64,000 bases of DNA, taken from positions 620,001-684,000 of the forward strand of contig CM056877.1 in the NCBI GenBank assembly GCA_029876055.1, read 5' to 3'. The DNA is from Madurella fahalii. Taxonomy: Eukaryota; Ascomycota; Sordariomycetes; Sordariales. Positions 44,461 through 54,770 of the stretch are shown here, in pieces. Each line of letters begins with the position of its first letter. Position 1 is the stretch's first letter. The notes below the pieces were generated by a model that worked only from the letters and a program-made list of their open reading frames with translations, was not told the origin of the DNA and searched no databases. Both the position numbers and the translations under genes were made by a program.

Positions 44461-47015
44461 TCATGAATGTGCAGCCACCATTTCTTTCACCACAACATCA
44501 ACAACAATCTCCACCCTCCCGCCCGCATCGGCAATAAACATGGCATCACTCTGCCGTCTGCGCGGTCCCACATATCCACACACAGCCCCTAGGCCCAACA
44601 GCTTGCCCACGATATCCGCCCTCCTATGCTCCGCTGCCAGCACCAACGGGGTCCTTGGCAGGTGCCTTTTTTTGCTCTCCGCTCCCGCCGTCGCCTCAAC
44701 ATTCGCCCCATGCCCGACCAGGAACTCGACCATATCTTTACTTCCATAGACGGCCGCAAGATGCAGCGGTGACAACCCCTTGGCATCCCTCCCCTCGACA
44801 TCGGCCCCTGCACTCAATAGGAACTCGGCTACCCTCAGGTTGCCGGCCCTCGCCGCTCGGTGGATGGGCATCGCCCCAAACTTGTCAGCCTTGTTCACCT
44901 CGGCGCCCTTCTCGAGCAAACAGTTCACCGCATCCGCTTTGCCCTCCCTCGCCGCTCGTGCCAGGAGGGTCTGGCCGTGGGCGTCGAGCGCGTCGATGTC
45001 GGCGCCGGCTTCGAGGAGCGCATCGACCGCCTCGCCCAGCCCCCACTCCGCCGCGGCGTAGAGCGCCGTCTCCTTGGGGTACCCCACGGGGTCGCGCTGC
45101 GTCTGGAACAGAATCAGCGGCGCCAGCACCCCGCGCCGCTGGTACCACATGGCGATCCCCAGCGCCGACAGGCCGTCGGACGCCCGCGTCGCCTCTAGCC
45201 CGGCGCCGCGCGAGAGCAGTGCGCCGACCGCTCGGGCGTGGCCCTTCTCGCAGGCGATGTGCAGGGCCGTGTCGCCCTGGGAGGTGACGGTCTCGGTCGG
45301 CGCGCCGTGCGCGAGCAGGACCTCGACGACGTCGCCGTGGCCGTGGAACGAGGCGTGGTGAAGCGCCGTCTTGCCCTCAGCGTCCCGCGCGTTGGCGAAG
45401 GCGCCCGCCTCCAGGAGCAGGCGGCACACGTCCGCGTGGCCCGAGATGGCGGCGAAGAGGAGCGGCGTCTTGCCGTTCGCCGTGGCGTCATCGGTCCGGG
45501 CACCGTGGGCAAGGAGCAGCTCGACGCTCTCGAAATGGCCCGAGTGGCAGGCGAGGTGCAGGGCGGATTGGCGCTTGGCGTTGAGCGCGAACACGGTGGC
45601 GCCATGCGACAGGAGGAGCCGGACCGCCTCATGCCTGCCGTGCTGGGACGCTATCATGAGCGGTGTCAGACCTTTGCTGCTGGCCATGTTGATGTCGTTG
45701 CGGGCAGGGGTAAGCAAAAGGAGGTCGACGACGCGCGTGTGCCCACGCGAAGAGGCCCAGAAGAGGCCGGTGGTGCCTCCGGCGCCTTGGAGTCTGGGGT
45801 TTGCGCCAGAATCAAGGAGCAGACGCACCATCTTTTCGTGTCCCGCATACGCGGCGGCGAGAAGAGGAGGCAAGTCAGTCCCGATCATCTCATTTAGCGC
45901 CAAGGCAAAGCCACGCTGCAGGAACATGTTCATGATTTCTTCTCGGCCCAAATATGCTGCCAGGGCGAGGGGTGTCTTTTTTGCGTTAGGAATGGAACCA
46001 TAAGGATCAGTTGGCAACCCCAGAGGATTATGGCCGGTGTCGAGAAGTAGCGCCACCCGCTGGATGTCGTTGTTGGCAACGGCGTAATGAAGCTCATGGG
46101 AAACAAATGTCGGCGTGGCTTTCCGTGGAGCTGTTGCTGGGTTATGGGTTCCGGGTAGGCCACAAGCCGCCTGCGGATGTGGGCTCCCTTTCCCCGAGTT
46201 GAGGTTTCCAGAGGTTGGGATAGACGAACTGGTAGTCGTTGAGAGTCGAGGTTCCGCCTTCTCCCCTGGTTGGGATTGCTGCGGAGGAGCTGCCCCGTTG
46301 GTCGGCGTCGCAATGTTAGCGAGGTCTGGGAAGCTTTTATTCTTCTGCAAGATGTCGTCGAGATTTAAGGAGCAAGGCTCGGCAGTGGCTTGTTGGTGTG
46401 CTTTCGGCAAGGGACGACGAGACTCCTTGGCCCTTGTGGCGGTTCGCCGCAGGGCGCTCAAGCCTGGTGAGTCTGACTGAAACTGGCGGTGAATGTCGTC
46501 GATCTTGGCCCTGTGATCTGTCAACGGGGACAGGCCTTGGTAGGTTGGGGACTCAAGGATGCGGCGTACATTTGGATGAACTGCATGAGGAACACGAGCG
46601 ATGACCTCTGGTCTCTGATCTGGGCCATGTATCCATTGAGATCACTTTCGACCCACAAGAAACGCAAGCGGAGAGCCAGGAGCCGCGCGTCATCCTTGGT
46701 CAGTTTGGTCAGTTCGACGTCGATAAGAGAGAAGGTCCGAGCCATCTCAAAGGTCACGGCGTCGAGGCACTGCAGCAGGTGGTGGTGTTCAGCCACGGTG
46801 CCATCGCTTCCCAGCAAAGCAGTCGGCCTCGACCTGAGAAGTCTGTCAAGCTGACCGAGACCGGCGGCTGTCGCCCGGAACTCTGCAGCAAGCCCGGAGA
46901 CGGTTTCAGGCACTCTCTGGAATTTCGTCTGTAGATTTCTTACACTGATTGAGATATTCCACGCTGCAGCAACCAGCGCCGTAACCCCGGTCGCGAGGGA
47001 GATCGGATCCAACAT
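44461..47015 (-). CDS. Ankyrin-repeat protein with a fungal STAND-type N-terminal domain
   Basis: Exons 47015-46570 and 46510-44461, with a 59-nt intron (GTACGC...ATCACAG), give 831 residues. The start MLDPISLATGVTALVAAAWNIS resembles the fungal N-terminal domain found on STAND/NLR-like proteins, a hydrophobic helix then a helical bundle (LAAEFRATAAGLGQLDRLLR). Residues about 150-286 are a disordered Ser/Pro/Gln linker. From about 287 to 810 there are roughly fourteen ankyrin repeats, many near consensus (KTPLLFAAISGHADVCRLLL, GDTALHIACEKGHARAVGALL), forming a binding surface. There is no NACHT or NB-ARC nucleotide-binding module between them, so it is not a complete NLR. Likely roles are protein recognition, incompatibility or signalling; no partner is evident. 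The two long frames look like two genes unless spliced. Confidence 0.85.
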
Positions 47016-48035
47016 GGTAAGGTAAACAGCAGCGGGCAATGTTTATCAACGTTCCCCCGATAACATTGACGTTGCAAAATCGGCGCTGAAGAAGGATGGT
47101 GACCGCCAAGTTCGTTAAGGCGCCAATAGTCCAAATCTGGGTTGGCTCCTCCGCCACATCAGGCCATTTATTGGCAGACGACCCTCATCAGCCAGCGTGG
47201 CGAGAAGCGGGGTTCGCGGCTGCATCAACAGACATACGCCACCATCATTATAGCCAAGCTAAAGGGTCTGGCCAGCCCTGACCAGTCGATCAATGACAAC
47301 CGCGGCGTCTCAGATACAATTGCGTGATATATATAAGCTGGGCCAGCCCATATACTGTACCGAATCCCACAAGGTCTGTAACAGTTGTATAGATACCTCA
47401 GCTCCATGAGTTTCTGCATGACATGCTGGGCCCACTACTAGTAGTACCAGTCTTGTCAATGGGCGGACAGTTAGAACTTTAATAACGTTATAATTATACA
47501 TGCTTGCGTTCATGTATCACAGTACTCAAGTCATTAAGCTATTTGATTGATAGAGACTGCTATCAAAGTACTAGTTAATAACTTTACTTTGAAACACAGT
47601 ATACTAACTACCTGAGTATTCCAATGCTTTGCAAGCTTCACTACTCAGACCAGGTTTGTCAGGTGAATCTGGTTACAAGCGTTAGGTAAGGTACTTGACA
47701 TGGTTGCATGGCCTCTTCTGGTCCAACACATGCAAACACAGTCCCATTTCTGCACATTATCAGTAGACAATCACACAGCATAAGAGATAATAATGAAATG
47801 AATTCCTCGATAATACATTTACCTTCCGCAGAAGTCCTAATAGAAATACCTGACCGTTATGCTTCCAGGACCCTAGAGCGCTTGTCCCAACACGTCTATC
47901 CGAACCCTACCTGGCCGAAACTTAAGTAATAAAGAGAATTGACTCCTAAGCATTCACGCTCCTAAAAGAAGCCGTGACTTTGGTCATCAATCACAAACAG
48001 ACCCGAAACGTTTCCTCCAGGTCACCAAAGGATAC
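47016..48035. other. Intergenic, AT-rich part
   Basis: About 1 kb, AT-rich from 47300 to 47950. Promoter side of the ankyrin gene and 3' side of the repeat-protein gene. No gene seen. Confidence 0.5.
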
Positions 48036-51000
48036 TTAGCTCTGGTCACCACGCCGCTCAGAATCACTGGCATCGTGCGGCGCGTATCCGTTGTCGGGAG
48101 CTGACTGGTACGGCGCCGTGCCCGGCACCGGAGAGGTGAAACCACCCAGTTGCTGGAAGCTCTGCCCGATGGGTGTGAGGTGCCCAGGAAGTGCAGGAGC
48201 TGTCTGGTGCGACGCCACGGTTGGCATCGGGAAAGTGAAACCACCCAATTGTTGGAAGCTCTGTCCCGCGGGTGTGGGCATCATAGGAAAAGCGGGAGCT
48301 GTCTGGTACGGCGCCTGGCCTGGCACCGGAAAGGAAAAACCACCCAGTTGCTGAAAACTCTGGCCCCCCATGGGCAGCATAGAAGAGGGTGGAGCGGTCT
48401 GGTGCGGCGCGGGGGCTGGCTCCGGAAAAGTCAAACTCCCCAGTTGCTGGGAGTTCTGCCCCATAGGCGACATAGAAAAGGCGGGATCTGTCTGGTGCGG
48501 CGCCGGGGCTGGTGCCGGGAAGGTCAAACCTCCTAGTTGCTGAGAGCTCTGTTCAATGGGCGACATAGGACGGGCGGGAGTTGTCTGATGCGGCGCCGGG
48601 ACCGGTGCCGGGAAGGTCAAGCCCCCCAGTTGCTGAGAGTTCTGCCCTATAGATGGCATAGAAAAGGCGGGGGCTATCTGATGTGGTACCGGGGCTGGTG
48701 CCGGGACTGGTGCCCGGACTGGTGCCGGGGATGGCGACGGGGCTGGCACCGGAAATGTCAAGCCTCCTAGTTGCTGAGAGTTCTGCCCCATAGGCGATAT
48801 AGGAAATGCGGGGGCTATCTGGTGCGGAGCTGGTGTTGGTGCCGGGACTGGTGCCGGGGATGACGACGGCGCTGACACCGGAAATGTCAAGCCTCCTAGT
48901 TGCTGAGAGTTCTGTCCCATAAGCGATATAGAAAAGGCGGGTATTATCTGGTGCGGTGCCGGGGCTGGTGCCGGAGCTGGTGACGGGGCCGGCACCGGAA
49001 AGGTTAAGCCCCCTAGTTGCTGAGAGCTCTGCCCCGTGGGAGCCGTCTGATGCGGCCCCGGGGCTGGCAATGGAAAGGTCAAACACCCAAGTTGCTGAGA
49101 GCTCTGCACTGTGGGTGGTATAGGAAGGGCGGGAGCTGTCTGGTGCGGTGCCGCGGCCGCTGCTGGGGCTGGTGCTGGGGCTGGCACCGGAAAGGTCAAA
49201 CCCCCTAGTTGCTGAGAGCTCTGCCCCGTAGGTATGGTAGGTACAAGAAGGGAACTGCCTGTACTGGTAGCCGGATTAAGAGATGGATCCTGTACGTTAG
49301 AGACCGTGGCTCCGGCACGCAGAGGTCGGTCGCGTTGGCGAGTGGCCGCGGAAATAGTGGGGGCGACTAGGACAGGGGCGGCTTGAGCGGCCGTAGTGGA
49401 CTTGATGGTCTTGCGATATGTACGTCTCTTGCTCCGAAGCGCCTCAGCCTCATCTTCCTCTTCCTCTCCGTCGTCGTCTCTCTTCCTTTTGGGGCGACTG
49501 CGTAGCCTCTTCGGCGGTGACATCGGCCTCTCTTGGGCTGGGCCTGGCACCGGAAAGGTCAAACCCCCTAGTTGCTGGAAGCTCTGTCCCGTAGGTATGG
49601 TAGGTACAGGAAGGGAACTGCCTGTACTGGTAGCCGGATTAAGAGATGGATCCTGTGCGTTGGAGGCCGTTACTCCGGCATGCGGAGGTTGGCCGTGTCG
49701 ACGAGTGGCCGCGGGAATGACAGGGGCGACTAGGACAGGGGCGGCTTGAGCGGCCCCATTGGACTCGATGGTCCCACGATATACGCGTTTCCTGCTCCGA
49801 AGCGCCTCAGCCTCATCTTCCTCCTCCTCTCCGTCGTTGTCTCTCTTCCTTTTAGGGCGACCGCGTGGCCTCTTCGGCGGTGACGCCCGCCTCTCTTGGG
49901 CTGGGCCATTCAACGCTTCATTGCGCCAAACCGGACTGTTGTCGTCACCCAGGGTAGCGATGCCCTTCTTCATGACATCAAGGGCAAGCTTGATTTGTCC
50001 GTCCCGCTTGTTGTTGCACTTCTTGTTGTCGGCTTTGGTCTTGGCTTCGTGCCGAGGTGCTGCTGTGAGCCGGTTCATGAATGGCGACTGCATCAGCCCG
50101 TGGACCATGGACTTTGACTTCCTGCAGTTCTCCTTGACGATGTCGAAGCGTTCGCGGAAAGTTTCGTACCTCTCGTAGTGCCAATGTGACGCCTCGATCC
50201 ATGGCGCGATGCCAACGACGCCTTCCTGCGCCCTGCGAATGGCAAACAGGAGCTCCCATGCCAACAGCTCTGCCTCGAGATTGCTCAAGGCCCTGACGCG
50301 CTTGGCATGTGTCGTCTCGATAAAGTTTCTCGCTGGGTCAGAAGCGGGCTGGGCTAGCTGTTGACCTTCTTGGGCAGGTTGCTGTTCTTCTTCATTGGGA
50401 TGGTCTTGATTCTGCTCCTCTCTCCCTTCTTCGTCGTTCCCAGCTTCCCGCCCCGCCCCTTCGCCCGCTCCAGCAGCATTGTTAACCCGCCTTCTACCTT
50501 TGAACTTCCGCTTTCCGTCAACGGCATCCGAGAAGTCGAAGATGGCTTCGAAGAGTTCGCGCGCCAACGCCTTCTGTCCTTCCTTGTCCTCCGGGAAGTC
50601 ATCGCAGTTAGGCACAAAGGTCCTGCCTTTTTTATCATTGAGGACCATGTACTGCTCGGTAAGCTCCTTGCAGTCATTGTAGTCCTCGACAATCCCAGAC
50701 CAGTTGTGGTCGTTCCTCTTGAGCAAGTCGGTGATGTTTGGGCGCGCCTGCCTGGCCGGCTCTGGCTGTGGCTCTGGCTGTGGCTCTGGCTGTGGCTCTG
50801 GCTGCGATTCCAGCTGTGGCTCCGGCTGTGGTTCCGGCTGTGGCTCCGGCTGTGGTTCCGGCTGTGGCTCTGGCTGTGGCTCTGGCTGTGGCTCTGGCTG
50901 CGATTCCAGCTGTGGCTCTGGCTGCGGTTCCGGCTGTGGCTCGGGCTGTAGCTCCGGCTGTGGCTCTGGCTCCGGCTCCAACCACAACCCAAGTCCCGGT

Positions 51001-51668
51001 TCCGGTTCCCACTCCAGCCCCGGTTCCCACCCGAGCCACGGTTCCAGCCCACCGTCCTGTCCAGGTTCCAACGCAACGTCCTGTTCCGGTTCCAACCCAA
51101 TTCCCGGTTCCGGTTCCAACCCAATGTCCTGTTCCCGTTCCAACCCAACGTCCTGTTCAGGTTCCGATCCAAGCCCTGGCCCTAAGTCCAGCCCCAGGTC
51201 CACTTCAACTTCTAAATTGAGGGCTGCCGGGCCAGCTGGGGCTCCCTGGTCATCCTGATCCTCCAGAGCCCTGGAAAGCTGGAAGGCTGCATAGTCGTCC
51301 CACTCGTCATGGACCGGGGCCATGGGAAAGCCCTCGGTATCAATCAATGGGAGGCGGGCTGGGACTCTTGGCTGAATATTGCCGAATCCCCGCAGTGCCG
51401 CTCTCATGGCTGTAACCTGCCGGAGCTCATCCCTGAGCCGCTCGTGAGGCTGCAGCTCGAGCCATTTCCGGATGGCCGTTCCGTGGTCCCAGTACTCGGC
51501 GGCGGACACCTCCTGAGCGCTGGGGAGCCGGGCAAAAACTCCGTCCTGCTCCATACCCAAGTGCCGGAAATTATTGATTATGTCGAGGGCAGAGATCTGC
51601 TCGGGAAGCTCAAGAGCCCTGATCCAGGCCATGATGTCGGGGATCTGGACAGGAGCCTGAGCCTCCAT
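48036..51668 (-). CDS. Large repetitive hypothetical protein with AT-hook and tandem QQLGGLTFP repeats
   Basis: One uninterrupted frame of 1210 residues. Residues 1-130 look folded (PDIMAWIRALELPEQISALDIINNF). Then come acidic Leu/Glu/Pro repeats and, at about 226-304, a run of PEPQ units. Residues about 310-560 form a second globular region (ITDLLKRNDHNWSGIVEDYNDCKEL, ELFEAIFDFSDAVDG, LSNLEAELLAWELLFAIRRAQ). Near 598-608 lies RPRGRPKRKR, a good AT-hook or nuclear signal, followed by an acidic EEEEDEAEA block. This module is duplicated about 120 residues later, where the AT-hook core is altered to RSRPKRKR. The remainder holds twelve units with core SQQLGGLTFPVP separated by Pro/Ala spacers and HQTAPAF. 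Nuclear, chromatin-binding or scaffold roles are possible. Family not recognised; likely lineage-restricted. Confidence 0.75.
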   Translation of the reverse strand: MEAQAPVQIPDIMAWIRALELPEQISALDIINNFRHLGMEQDGVFARLPSAQEVSAAEYWDHGTAIRKWLELQPHERLRDELRQVTAMRAALRGFGNIQPRVPARLPLIDTEGFPMAPVHDEWDDYAAFQLSRALEDQDDQGAPAGPAALNLEVEVDLGLDLGPGLGSEPEQDVGLEREQDIGLEPEPGIGLEPEQDVALEPGQDGGLEPWLGWEPGLEWEPEPGLGLWLEPEPEPQPELQPEPQPEPQPEPQLESQPEPQPEPQPEPQPEPQPEPQPEPQPEPQLESQPEPQPEPQPEPQPEPARQARPNITDLLKRNDHNWSGIVEDYNDCKELTEQYMVLNDKKGRTFVPNCDDFPEDKEGQKALARELFEAIFDFSDAVDGKRKFKGRRRVNNAAGAGEGAGREAGNDEEGREEQNQDHPNEEEQQPAQEGQQLAQPASDPARNFIETTHAKRVRALSNLEAELLAWELLFAIRRAQEGVVGIAPWIEASHWHYERYETFRERFDIVKENCRKSKSMVHGLMQSPFMNRLTAAPRHEAKTKADNKKCNNKRDGQIKLALDVMKKGIATLGDDNSPVWRNEALNGPAQERRASPPKRPRGRPKRKRDNDGEEEEDEAEALRSRKRVYRGTIESNGAAQAAPVLVAPVIPAATRRHGQPPHAGVTASNAQDPSLNPATSTGSSLPVPTIPTGQSFQQLGGLTFPVPGPAQERPMSPPKRLRSRPKRKRDDDGEEEEDEAEALRSKRRTYRKTIKSTTAAQAAPVLVAPTISAATRQRDRPLRAGATVSNVQDPSLNPATSTGSSLLVPTIPTGQSSQQLGGLTFPVPAPAPAPAAAAAPHQTAPALPIPPTVQSSQQLGCLTFPLPAPGPHQTAPTGQSSQQLGGLTFPVPAPSPAPAPAPAPHQIIPAFSISLMGQNSQQLGGLTFPVSAPSSSPAPVPAPTPAPHQIAPAFPISPMGQNSQQLGGLTFPVPAPSPSPAPVRAPVPAPAPVPHQIAPAFSMPSIGQNSQQLGGLTFPAPVPAPHQTTPARPMSPIEQSSQQLGGLTFPAPAPAPHQTDPAFSMSPMGQNSQQLGSLTFPEPAPAPHQTAPPSSMLPMGGQSFQQLGGFSFPVPGQAPYQTAPAFPMMPTPAGQSFQQLGGFTFPMPTVASHQTAPALPGHLTPIGQSFQQLGGFTSPVPGTAPYQSAPDNGYAPHDASDSERRGDQS
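48100..49240 (-). repeat. Tandem coding repeats, eleven of twelve QQLGGLTFP units
   Basis: Units of about 70-140 bp with a nearly constant core (+ strand GGTCAAACCCCCTAGTTGCTGAGAG-like) and length-variable Pro/Ala spacers. The twelfth unit lies at about 49560-49590, separated from the others by the 363-bp duplication. Core conservation against spacer variation indicates both slippage expansion and selection on the core peptide. Confidence 0.85.
49201..49911 (-). repeat. Direct duplication inside the repeat protein gene, 363-bp period
   Basis: About 49201-49548 and 49564-49911 are clear copies, with shared runs such as GGTATGGTAGGTACA and GTAGCCGGATTAAGAGATGG. Each encodes the basic AT-hook-like block, an acidic block and the ATSTGSS linker. 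The period is a multiple of three, so the frame is kept. Confidence 0.9.
50755..50990 (-). repeat. Short tandem repeat coding PEPQ units
   Basis: A 12-24 bp periodic GGCTGTGGCTCTGGCTGT array with occasional TCCGGCTG and GATTCCAG variants. It is open in several frames on both strands, which explains the Gly/Ser/Cys- and Ala/Val-rich shadow frames on the + strand. Confidence 0.85.
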
Positions 51669-54130
51669 CTTTTCCCGCTGTCTTGGTGTTGCTTGTTGTT
51701 TTCGTCGTCGTCGTCGTAGTCGTTGTCTGAGAAGGGATTCGTGAAGAGATCACACCCTGACTGCTAGGATAACAGCCAATGTGCTTGGGCTCATTGTCAT
51801 TCAAGGGTGTGTCCGTCTTGCTAAAGAGGTTGGTGGTTAGGTAGAAGATCTCACGCATACTGAGCCGTAGAAAAAGGGTGGCACAAATGGCTACAGGTGA
51901 AAAAGTGAAGAGACTTATATTCTCCTGGACAACTCTATGGACAACTAGGACCGGATCTAATAACATGGAGACTATCCGAGGACAGAGAGTGTGACAGCGA
52001 GGTCATCATGTCGGTTCTTTGGGTATAGGGAGTTACAGACGCTGTTAGATGTTGACCAAGGCACGTGAACGGGTCGTTCGGGTGAAGTTCTATTTGTTTG
52101 GTAGTAGTTGGAGTTACTATACGGGTTGTTTATCGCACGGCCAGTGCACCGGCCGCCAATGGGAGCACGCAATGACCAAGCTTGTCCGAACAATATATGT
52201 AGAGATGAAACATTGGCCAAAATGGACTTCACTCGCACCAGGGCATTAACTTAGCACCTTGGAGAGAATCACAGGGATGCATGGACTGTTATATATTGTG
52301 ATGTGCTCACCGCTGAACAGCTCTGCTACGGGAATTAGGAGCCATACCTTCACTTACAAGCAGAAAACAATTGGGTGGCAAAGCAACGGCTAGCGCCTGC
52401 CGACTACCTGTTACGGGAACTAACAAGGCGGTGCGAATACCCTTTCGTCATAAGGGATCAGCCACGGGTAAACAACTTTTGTTGAATGGCCGTAGAGTCC
52501 ATGGCACGATGCAAAACTGGTCGAATCTGACTAAAACACTGGAAATCTGTAGTACGGAGTCGGGACGACACCGGCGGCCAAGACTATAATTCAAAAATCA
52601 AGTAGTTACTATCGTCCGATTTCATTACGATCCAGCTAGGTGTTACTGACATTGTGCCTGACGCAATAATCAGCAAGCTTCAAGTAAGTGGGCCACGGCC
52701 AGCCAAGAGCATCTGTCTTCAACGGCAGTGACCGATAAATGATGAATGATGGCGCTGGGTCGGTTGATAAAACAACATCAAAGACGAGCATGCAGCGGCA
52801 GAAAATGCTTAAAAAAGGCAAGCTCTGCGGTGATTGCATTATTCCTCCTGGACGCTAAGTATCTATAAGCGATCCATAGATCCGTCACTGTGGATTTGCT
52901 CCCCACCCACATACTTTCCATCTAACAGGTTTGCCCTCTAGCCAAGAATATCTAACGTACAGAGCGGTTCAATCAATCTGAGCCAGTAGGTTTGGTGAGA
53001 TAGAAGCCGGTAAGATCTGGCGTGAGAGCGACATTCCACGGATAGAGTGGCTGACCGGATTCTTCCCATGTGTTTAAGAAGGTACCGTCAAATTGCAGGA
53101 AGATCCGATGACATGCCATTCAAAAAAAAGCGGCCATTTGATGGGGCCCTCCCGCTTACGTCCCATATCAAGTCACATTCACTAGGTAGGATTGAATCCT
53201 CCGAAGCATGACGTCGGTGATGGCCCGCTGCGTGACCAATCAGCAGGGGCCCCGATGCACGTTCTTGGAAGGAGGGAGGCCCGCTTTGCGCCCATGCTCC
53301 CTTCCGGCTGCCCCATACACCCCGAGCGCTAAGCTGACGGGCCGAAACCGGTTCGGATCCGGCATTGACAGGATGAAGAGGAGGCGGACACATTGGTAGG
53401 CCTGATGCCATGGCAATTAGCCTAGATATTGCGGTGCTGGTTTGGATGAGATCTCGACCCGATGTCGGTATTAAGCCCCTCAACGACAGGACGCTACTAA
53501 CCCCATGTTGTTGGCCCTGCATGGCCTTCATGTAGGCTCTGTTTCCCAGTCCAACCAGCGTCCAACCCCAATGCGACACACCACGGAGATCTCCAGGGGA
53601 CCAAGGGACCAAGCAGCGATCTTGAGATCGCGAATCAAGACCCCCACGTGTGCGGAGCCCTCAACGCGGGGTTCAGAGGTCCACATCCGACCATGCCAAT
53701 ACCCAACAGAAACACCAGCGACCCCGCCGGCATCGTTGGTGACGGCGGCAATGTGAGGGGGCGCCCATCGCGAAACTTGCGAGCCGCGGATTGGGAGACG
53801 TGGGACCAAACAGTGACCTTGGTGGGCTACTGCAAACATGCGGACGAATGGCGGCAGCCGGAAACGGCTCGGCATGTAGCCAGCAGGTATCGACTGGTGC
53901 CAAGACATTCCAGCTTGTTCGCTGGCGGGGGCCAGGGTCCACGGTGCTTCGTTTCGATAGAACCTCATTCCGTCGTATCCGCCACAAGTACATAAAGGAA
54001 GCCACTCGATTTCCCACACATGGGTCTGTTCAGATTCAAAGACGAGTTTTTATCGTCGCCGTCACCATCGTTACCACCATCATCACTACTACTACCATTA
54101 TCACCACAACCACAACCACGGCCGTCCCCA
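51669..54130. other. Intergenic, no gene recognised
   Basis: About 2.4 kb. Includes a GTCGTC trinucleotide run just upstream of the repeat-protein ATG, and ACC/ATC trinucleotide runs at about 54060-54120, likely the leader of the next gene. Frames of up to 175 codons at 53088-54019 overlap on both strands and lack motifs. Confidence 0.5.
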
Positions 54131-54607
54131 ATGCTCCAACCACACAGCATGGCCCTCCTTGCCGCCCCGAGAACCGCCCCGAGAACCGCCTCGAGCGTTT
54201 CCCTCAGCGGCCAGCAACGATCCGATGTCATCTCTGCCCTATATCCCCTCGCCAATGGCGCGCTGCAGTTCCAGCAGCTTGTGAGCTCGGCCGCCTTCCA
54301 TCTCCTTATCCGCACCTACTTCGCCGCTAGCCTCATCGCCGCAGCCTCGTTGTTGGCAAGTAAAAGCATTGCCTGGCGAAGCTTCCTCGTCTCAAGGATC
54401 CTTGTCGCGAGAATGGTAGCCCTGTCTCGGCACGTGGCCTGGAGTCTATGGGATTGCAAACCATCCAGGCGTTTCCGCAAGAGGCTGGAGTTTGAGCTTT
54501 ACACGATGCTTGTCGGGCCTGGTGGCAATGCCGTATTATTGTTGATTTTCTGGCCGGGATGGACGCTGGCGTTTCTGATTTGGGCCCTCTGGCGGTTTAC
54601 TGGATGA
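54131..54607 (+). CDS. Small hypothetical membrane protein
   Basis: A single-exon frame of 158 residues from ATG 54131. Another in-frame ATG at 54020 would add 37 low-complexity Ser/Pro/Leu residues encoded by trinucleotide repeats that look like a 5' leader; MALLAAPR at 54149 is a third option. The central helix SSAAFHLLIRTYFAASLIAAASLLAS and the end segment GNAVLLLIFWPGWTLAFLIWALW are probable membrane spans. Between them is a basic loop (RKRLEF) with conserved-looking aromatic residues. The composition is that of a real membrane protein of unknown role. It converges on the XAP5 gene with a 163-bp gap. Confidence 0.6.
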   Translation: MLQPHSMALLAAPRTAPRTASSVSLSGQQRSDVISALYPLANGALQFQQLVSSAAFHLLIRTYFAASLIAAASLLASKSIAWRSFLVSRILVARMVALSRHVAWSLWDCKPSRRFRKRLEFELYTMLVGPGGNAVLLLIFWPGWTLAFLIWALWRFTG

Positions 54608-54770
54608 AAGTAAGCACACTCTGAGGTTTTTTTGTAGCTGCACTGATCGTCTCACACGAGCACAGTCTGAAATCAGCCGTCCAGGCAAAAAGGCCGGCGC
54701 CTCTGCGTTGTGCAGCAACCCCCACCCCACCACGCTTCGGTCGGTCAGTCAATATGCCCAGCAAGAAGCT

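Noticed and set aside
48100..49240. CRISPR-like array of regular repeats
   Set aside because: The repeats are in-frame coding units with variable-length spacers in a eukaryotic gene; no cas genes or constant spacer length.
50704..51258. Gly/Ser/Cys-rich and Ala/Val-rich + strand frames
   Set aside because: Produced by the PEPQ repeat read antisense; no independent evidence of expression.
53088..54019. Frames of up to 174 codons on both strands
   Set aside because: Mutually overlapping, with no motifs or splice structure.
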